Shown here: one piece after another, positions 57,574 through 64,000 of the stretch
Layout: every line of letters begins with the position of its first letter
Numbering within the stretch: position 1 is the first letter of the stretch
From: Neckera pumila
Lineage: Eukaryota; Streptophyta; Bryopsida; Hypnales; Neckeraceae
Length of the DNA: 64,000 nt
Assembly: GCA_963969595.1 (NCBI GenBank)
Contig: OZ018409.1
Location: 10,554,520-10,618,519, forward strand
Direction: 5' to 3'
Notes under the pieces: model-generated
What the model saw: the letters and a program-made list of their open reading frames with translations, nothing else
What the model was told of the DNA's origin: nothing
Database searches by the model: none
Program-made: the position numbers and the translations under genes

Positions 57574-60283
57574 TCAGAGGGTCTTTTCGATGTCTTGACC
57601 ATTGCAGTCTAATGCTTCTGCCTTTCCTTCATCTGGATAGAGGCTCCCGCTCAATCCTTTCAAATCTGGTGCGGTAAAAATCACGTCCCTCATAGAGACC
57701 CTGCAAACGCAAGGTAGTATGCACAACTACAGATAAGCATATTCTACATTTTTTTATTTGTTTCAAAACGTCAGTCAAAACTGAAGAACATCTTAATTCT
57801 GCTTTGCTATGTTGGAAGCAGTGAAATTTGCATTGCAGGGGGACAACAATGTCATCAACGACCAAAGAGCAGCAAAAAAAATTTGAACTAAGGGTGGTAA
57901 TTACAAACCGTAATTCGTGTAATCGGCTGCCAAATTCTTCAGAGAACATTTGGAGTTCATTCTCCAAATCCTGAAACATTGAACATGATGTTTCATTGGT
58001 TGCCGCATTGGCATAGAAGAGGGTTTTCCAACCAGTACTTGGAGAGATTAAAGTATAATTATATGCAAACAGTTACCTGCAGTCTGGCATTGCAAACCTC
58101 TCGTCGATGCTGCTCCCGTGCCAGTTTCAACATAGCAACCTGACCGAGGCAACCAGTTGCAACATCAGTCCTTAATGTGGCCTTGTGTTCTTAAAGGACG
58201 AAGGATTCATGGTTTGAAAATATCTAATTCGATTAATCATATCACGAATCAATGAAATCAGACGAGGCAAAAAATTTATATCACTAGAATCAGTGACGAG
58301 CATTGCATGTACTGGACAGAGAATTTAAATAAATGAAATTAGGAAAAAAAACAGTCCCCAAATACCTACTCAGAATGCTAATGAAAACCATGAGTCCCAA
58401 TTTGGGTCTCATGGTCCTTTTGTGTCAATAAGGTATTAAATGCAAAACGTCAAGCACTGCAAAACGGATTTAATTGCTTCAAAAGGGGGATTCGACAGTT
58501 GAAAAGACTCGTTCAGTTACCTTTGCAGCTCGGGTAGGATCGTGGACCTACATGCCAGATCAAATTCAACAGTAAGTTAAATGGATGTAGCTGCAAGTCT
58601 ACCTGTAACTGGCGATATTTCATTCTTGTTTTTGGAAAAAATCTTCACCATAGATTCCATTTGCGTCTTCGTCAATGTAGACCCTACTTTCAACGTATTG
58701 CTTGATGTAATTAGACTCCTGAACATCCTTGCTTGTAATCTGTGAAGTGTATTCTTCAAATGTTTTATTAACTTGTTCACGACTAAGCTCCTCTAGCAAG
58801 ACCCTACCACTCAAGTTCCGAGCTCTAAATAACAGTTGATAAAGAGAAAAGGGTTCGAGAAACCTACTATTACCTTAGGCCCAAAGAACCTCTGAGTCAT
58901 TTTTTGAGACATCCCGCTGAATTCGAGATGCAGCCTGAAACCTAATATCACACAAGCACGTACAGTAACACCTTCAAGTCAGACGATGATTAACTCTTAA
59001 GGACCAAGGATTCATGGCTTGAAAATAACCAATTCGATTTATCATATTGTGCAAAATATACTTCCAATGGCGCAAAATCTTACATCACCAGAATCAGTGA
59101 AGAACATTGTATGTGTTGGTCAAAAATAAAGAAAATTGGACAAAAGAAAGTTCCCATTAGGACCCACTCAAGACAGCCAAAAAACTATGCCGCCCAAGTT
59201 GGACTTCTTGGTCCCTCCAGAGGGTACGTCAAATAGAGGTGGGAGACATGGAATCTGCATGTTAAGCAACAAAAAGAACGAAGCGGACATTTCTTGTCTT
59301 GAAAACACGTCAATATCCTTAAACTAATTACAGAGAATTTCCATCCATTTCATTTCCTATTCTTGAAGTAGTCCCTTCCCGTGCGCGTCTACCCATCACT
59401 GTAACAAGTCACAAGAAAATGAAAGCAATCAAGTCTAGAACGCTCCTAAGATTTTAACCGACAAAGATGACCTGCAAGAACACATGAAAAGCAACCCGTT
59501 GCTAACCAATGTATAGGCTCACCGATCTCAAACACAAGAGTATATTTAAGCTTATATAAATGATTTAAAAAATCAAACCAGTTTTGATGAATGAATACCT
59601 TCTCAGCTGCTTGCCCTCTCGAAAGAATCAGCAACCTCCACTTGCGTACACAATCCAGCTTGCACGACCATCTCTACAGGGGCTGCACCCGTCTCTTCTC
59701 AATCCCTTCCACTGAATCCATAATTCATCAACGATCGCCAACCTTGTCAGAGCTCTTGCACCAAAGACAATAAAGATGCCAAGATGACAATTAAGCTTCT
59801 GACACACCCACACCTCTGTCAGAGAGGAGCGGATTCCTAATCGATCAAAACTGTACATGGTAAAAATCGAATCTCCAATGCAACTCACGCTCAAAGACCG
59901 TACAGCAAGAACCCAACAATTCTAAAAAACAAAATAAGTTGAGAGGACGTACGCAAACGCAAACGAAGACACAAAGGGAACGATCTAATGAACAGAAACA
60001 AGAAGAAACGCTTCTACAGAGCAAAGATACCACAAGAAGCTCGGCGATCGATCAACAGCATTGCAATCAAGGAAGAAACAACTGCGGGAGCAACAACCAA
60101 GACCTGCAGCAGCGTTGCGCTGCGCTGATCTCTAGCTGCCGTGGCTCGATCGATCAACACACAAGAGAGCTTCTTCTCACCAATTTTGAAATTGCAAAGG
60201 AAAGATGGGTTGCTACTCGGCTCTGAAGCTTTGGAGGATTGATTGAGAGGAGTATCGTCAATTGTGATTGAAGGGACCGACAA
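57574..60283 (-). CDS. Coiled-coil protein of unknown function, multi-exon, 5' part unresolved
   Basis: I do not recognise the family. Four 3' exons join cleanly in phase: 58547-58521 (VHDPTRAAK, only 27 nt), 58139-58077 (VAMLKLAREQHRREVCNARL plus Q), 57970-57909 (DLENELQMFSEEFGSRLHEL plus R) and 57700-57574 (SMRDVIFTAPDLKGLSGSLY onward, stop at 57574-57576). The second and third are charged and helical, typical of a coiled coil. Probable upstream exons lie at about 60283-60104 (MSVPSITIDDTPLNQSSKAS at the start, ending in an AG|GT donor), 59680-59599, 58934-58874 and 58815-58600. I could not settle their frames, so the start is provisional. It sits in tandem downstream of TRM13, about 470 bp from its stop. 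Two intronic repeat copies (58190, 58985) are shared with TRM13 introns. Confidence 0.5.
58190..58440 (+). repeat. ~230-bp intronic repeat, copy 1
   Basis: Shares TTAAAGGACGAAGGATTCAT, ATATCACTAGAATCAGTGA and CATTGCATGTACTGG with copies at 58985, 62935 and, inverted, 63640. It ends CATGAGTCCCAATTTGGGTC then TCATGGTCC. It lies in an intron of the coiled-coil gene. Confidence 0.65.
58985..59225 (+). repeat. ~230-bp intronic repeat, copy 2
   Basis: TTAAGGACCAAGGATTCATG, ACATCACCAGAATCAGTGA, ACATTGTATGTGTTGGTCAA and CTTCTTGGTCCCTCC, in family order. Confidence 0.65.
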
Positions 60284-60755
60284 GATGTGGTCATGTGGGC
60301 AATGGCGCTAATGAAATTCGAAGCAAGGGAGGGGAGCGCGGGCACTGGGCCTGGAACCCAAGGAGGGACGCGGCCACCGGTGGCCGAGCCATCTGCCAGA
60401 TCATGATGGCACGTTCTCGAAGTTGGAGCTCTGGCATGGCACGTTGCTCCCATCATTGCTGTACCAACTTGCTCGTCACTAGTCACAGATAAAACTTTGT
60501 TGCTTTCATCACACTCATAGCCTTGCAATCATGGACTATGCTCCAGGGCCCAGTCGTTCATTATGGAATGAAGTGATTCCGGAGTTGCATAACAGAAATT
60601 AGATGCTAACTGTAATCAGACACAAAGGAAGAGATTCTTTTCTTTCATTTCAATCCTGCGTCGAACATTTCAAAACACAGAAAAAAAAGACATTCGTGCC
60701 CCACGAAAACACACCGAAAGAAATTAAAGAGGCTCATGTGGGTTTAATTTTCTTT
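60284..60755. other. Short spacer between the two minus-strand genes
   Basis: GC-rich at 60290-60480, probably the promoter side of the coiled-coil gene. A 124-codon minus frame spans 60528-60154 but lacks recognisable features and overlaps the proposed first exon in another frame, so it is not called. Confidence 0.4.
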
Positions 60756-63700
60756 TCATTCACGCTTGGCTAGGAGGACTTTGTTTTCTGGGGAGACGCT
60801 ATCCGCTATGTATTCTACACATTTAGCTTGCATGCCGTTCTCTCGAAGCCACACGAGCCTTCCTGTGTCTATCAGTCTTTTGCATTTTTTCCCTAAAGAG
60901 AATCGCTGCCCTGCATCCATTGCGTTCATGGCCTCCGAAAGCATTGCCTTCACTGGGACAGTTTCACTTGCTGGCTCCCTGTGTTGGTAAGGTAAGGTAC
61001 CACAGCATGTTAATAATCTTGCCAGGGCAATAGACATACTAACATAGTTTACCCATTCTCACAGTTTTTCTGGAGCAAATGTATCATAGCATTTTTTAAG
61101 AAGTAGTTTCATGGCACCTTTTCAGAGTGGTGCCAAAGATGAGTTATTTTACAAGCAACATGCTACATCGTGGCAAATCAAGAAAAACTAAAGCTCTGAA
61201 AATTACTTTCACATAGCTCATTGGTTTGAGAAGCTCTCACTTGTTCAAACTGAGCTCACCATTGCAAACAAGGTGCCAGGGATTCCTTTTCATGCCAATT
61301 AGAGGGTGCTCAACAAGGATTGTCTACAATGTTATAATGATTCTCATGAATGGCAAAAACTTGTTAAAAATCTTCCCCCCCCCAAGTCTTCATAGATAAT
61401 TTATAAATGATGCAGCTCTTTGATAGATTGTAGAAGTACCTGGCAGGCAACAATTCTCTGCTTTCAGACGATACGCAGTCAGGTAACTCATGTTCGTGAG
61501 TACCTGAAAGTGCCCAACTTGTCAACCATGTGATGGCGTGGAAATCGTCCTTGGAGAAACCTAAATTCTTAAAATACCTTTTATCTGCACAATAAGAAGA
61601 AATCAGTAAAGAATTGGACCACTCTACACGAACCTAAATGAATAGTCCTTGCAGGTCACGGTTGTACCACATTGATACCGGGACAAAAAGTGGCAGAACA
61701 AGGGCAGAATCGACTGCGCAAAAGCTGATAAAACGTCATAAAGAACAAGACCACTTTGTAGAAGCTCTGAACAACATAAAGTACAGTAAAGCAGAAGTAG
61801 CACTTGCAAAGCAGTAGTTCGAAGAGAACTTACTGACATACGATTTCCACTGGCACAGATGATGACAGCATGTTGCGATTGCAAGTCCGTCAACAATTGG
61901 CTTGGGCAGGGACTGGGTAGCGTCATTGAGAGGAGCTGTTGCACTAGTATTCGCGAGCACCGGCGAGTCTCCATTATTTAGACAACACCGCAACGACAAA
62001 TCTGATAATTCAGTTTGCAAAATTTTAGTTTCATGAAAAGGTTGATCAGAAATGCCCATACCTTGCAAGTGGTAATGCCGTGCAAAAAGCTGAAAAAGCT
62101 GAAAGATTCCAGTAATGAGAAGGGCTCTCACCAGTAGCGGGTCCACAAAGATGTTTACTGATTGCAACTACGTAGGAGTCTTGTATCGCCTTCACTTCAC
62201 TCAAATTGAGATCCTCAACTGCATTCAGAGGTCCATTAGAAATTCTCCTTCAAACTTTCGTCGTACCTTCGCCCATTGAAGTAAATGTTTCGTTTATCCA
62301 CATTTACGAATGAAGAATAATATGCTTCAGGCTTCGCGTTGACGAGCACTACATGAGTTTAGTAAGAAAACTCGGATACAGGTGGCAACTTACTATCAAG
62401 CCTCAAACGTTCCAAAATCAGTCCCTTGGATTGCCGCATAGTTCGATCTGCCTGTACAGTACAGACACATTCACATTCACAGTCAACTCTCATCAGAATC
62501 GACACATTATTCCTTCTTCAGAAACAAAAGGTTACAGGTGTCTTGGAAAAACACGTCGCAAATATACAAGGTGGCAACTGCAGCATATTACAGGTATTTA
62601 AGTAATGAGTACTTTAAACTTATAGGCGCGGCGTTCAACCATGACCACTTTATGGACAGTATAGCAATCGCACAACATGTGCGACAAGTAGCCTCTTCCC
62701 GCACCAAGTTCAACTATGGCACGCTGCTGTACAGGTGAAGTAGTGCTTGCTCTCCTTCCCAACTCCTCTTCATTGATATTCTCCACGAGACCAAATGCTT
62801 CCATATTTCCAAGCAAAGACGCTTGTTGCACAGCGTGTTTCTCTTGGTAGGGTACTCTTCTGCAACCATAAGCCCAGCTGAAGTCAGACATGACAAGAAT
62901 TGTGCTTGCATACAAAATGATCTCTCATGTACACCAACCCCCAGGGTTCATGGTTTTCAATGACCAATTCAATTGACTATACCGTGAAAAAGACAACTCA
63001 ATTGGGTTCAAATTTCATATCACCAGAATCAGTAAAGACATTGCATGTATTGGTCAACAATTGAAAAAAAAATTGAAAAATTGAAAAAATTGAAAAAATT
63101 GAAACCCCATCTGAGCTACTTCAAACTGGCAATAAAAACATGAGACCCAATCTGGGCCCGTTGATCCTTTAGGAGCTTCAAAAGTTGGAATGAATACATA
63201 CATACTGAGGTGACCTTCTGATGCCTGACATTACAAATCCAAAAACGAGAAAATTGCGCATACCTGTCCCTATCCCCATCCAACCATCTCCTGCAGGCTT
63301 GAGGTTGCATGATCGATTCTTCGAGCTTCTCTCCACAAGCTTGTGCAAAAGCTTTGTCAATTCTAGCGACAAGATTTTCAAAATCTGGTCCTGACAAAGC
63401 ACTCACTGCCACACGTTTGGAGGCCGAGCTCAGAAACGGATAGGCATTCTCTTGTGATAGACTGTCGTCACCACTCAAGGCCTTGGTCTTCAATGGGGTG
63501 CCATTCGCCAATCGTTGGGACTGCACGGGCAAACAATAGTATCAGTAAACTTGACATCGTAGTACTTACTTTCTCCACTACACACTCACCCTGAAAAGTG
63601 CCAACGGTAAATGACGAAGAGGCCCAAATTGAGCTCATGATGTTATTAGTAGTTTTTTGAGGAACTCATACGGGAACTTTTTTGGATCAAGTTATTTATT

Positions 63701-64000
63701 CCTTGACAAATACATGCAACGTTCTTCAATGCTTGTAGTGATATAAAATTTGACCTTATTGTAATAATAGTTTTACATTATATTCAATCAAATTGGTCAT
63801 TTAAAAATCATGAATCCTTGCAGTTAAGAAGCTTTACACTTACCTTGATTGAGTATACACTCTCAGAGGAGACATCATAAAGGGTCTCTTCAGCACCATT
63901 ATCATCATCGCTGCCAGCATTTATGCCTTTTCTATGATACAACTGATGCTCAAAGCGATCAAGTTGCTTCACGGCCGGACATTTCTTCATATGATTGTCA
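60756..64000 (-). CDS. TRM13: tRNA:m4X (2'-O) methyltransferase TRM13, C-terminal part, runs off window
   Basis: TRM13 enzymes 2'-O-methylate position 4 of the acceptor stem of certain tRNAs using S-adenosylmethionine. Exons in order are 64000(partial)-63844, 63520-63264, 62859-62613, 62451-62394, 62218-62132, 62001-61834, 61584-61440 and 60978-60756. All are GT-AG and in phase, about 446 codons. The edge exon shows NHMKKCPAV, the end of the CHHC zinc finger of this family. Then come the linker PYQEKHAVQQASLLGNMEAF, the SAM-binding motif IVELGAGRGYLSHML, VVMVERRAYKFKADRTMRQ, ISKHLCGPATDLSLRCC, IATCCHHLCQW, NLGFSKDDFHAITWLTSWA and the C-terminal LGKKCKRLIDTGRL with SPENKVLLAK. These blocks are characteristic of the family and in the expected order. 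The N-terminus, including the CCCH-type finger, lies beyond 64000. Introns hold two copies of a ~230-bp repeat. Confidence 0.93.
62935..63180 (+). repeat. ~230-bp intronic repeat, copy 3
   Basis: In a TRM13 intron. Contains GTTCATGGTTTTCAATGACC, ATATCACCAGAATCAGTAAA, ATTGCATGTATTGGTCAA and ATGAGACCCAATCTGGGCCC, ending at TTGATCCTTTAGGAG. Its middle carries an (AAAAATTG)n run at about 63061-63102. Confidence 0.65.
63640..63830 (-). repeat. ~230-bp intronic repeat, copy 4, inverted
   Basis: Reverse-orientation copy in the last TRM13 intron of the window. The signature strings, read on the minus strand, are AAGGATTCATGATTTTTAAA, ATATCACTACAAGCATTGA, GCATGTATTTGTCAAGG and AAAAAAGTTCCCGTA. Confidence 0.55.

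Overview
This window is nuclear DNA of a streptophyte plant. A non-seed plant (bryophyte, lycophyte or fern grade) is my guess, but the sequence does not prove the lineage. The reasons are spliceosomal GT-AG introns in every recognised gene, a plant-type secreted alpha-carbonic anhydrase, an M18 aspartyl aminopeptidase, a TRM13 tRNA methyltransferase, AT-rich gene-poor spacers, and many non-autonomous DNA transposons. I saw no bacterial operons, CRISPR arrays, rRNA or recognisable tRNA.

Layout. 0-3.4 kb: small repeats, including a CACTA-like foldback and a 285-bp TIR element. 4.0-7.4 kb (+): a complete seven-exon alpha-carbonic anhydrase, 265 aa. 7.4-11 kb: repeats. 11.0-15.2 kb (-): a complete nine-exon M18 aspartyl aminopeptidase, 490 aa, whose catalytic glutamate position reads glycine. 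16.9-18.6 kb (-): a two-exon Cys/His-rich putative zinc-binding protein whose second exon lies between two inverted repeat arms, with a GC-rich upstream region holding a G-quadruplex motif and a CAG run. 19.8-47 kb: a long gene desert made of short non-autonomous elements. 47.2-48.4 kb (+): a TATA box, an upstream ORF and a 195-aa orphan ORF. 50.9-57.5 kb: more repeats. 57.6-60.3 kb (-): a multi-exon gene for a short coiled-coil protein, with its 3' exons resolved. 60.8-64.0 kb (-): the C-terminal eight exons of TRM13, running off the right edge.

The recognised genes have unrelated housekeeping roles (CO2/bicarbonate exchange, peptide turnover, tRNA 2'-O-methylation) and do not form a pathway. 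The most distinctive content is the repeat landscape. It includes a ~0.9-kb family with TTAA at both ends and CCCTAAAGG-type inverted termini (piggyBac-like by structure); a family with ATTAGAG...CTCTAAT ends in two subfamilies; CACTA-like and TAA/TTA-target foldback MITEs; and a ~230-bp repeat concentrated in introns and gene edges. I found no transposase or reverse transcriptase ORF, so all of these elements look dependent on enzymes encoded elsewhere.

Exon boundaries were assigned by hand from reading frame, splice-site consensus and family knowledge. Repeat families were found by eye, so copy lists are minimum counts.
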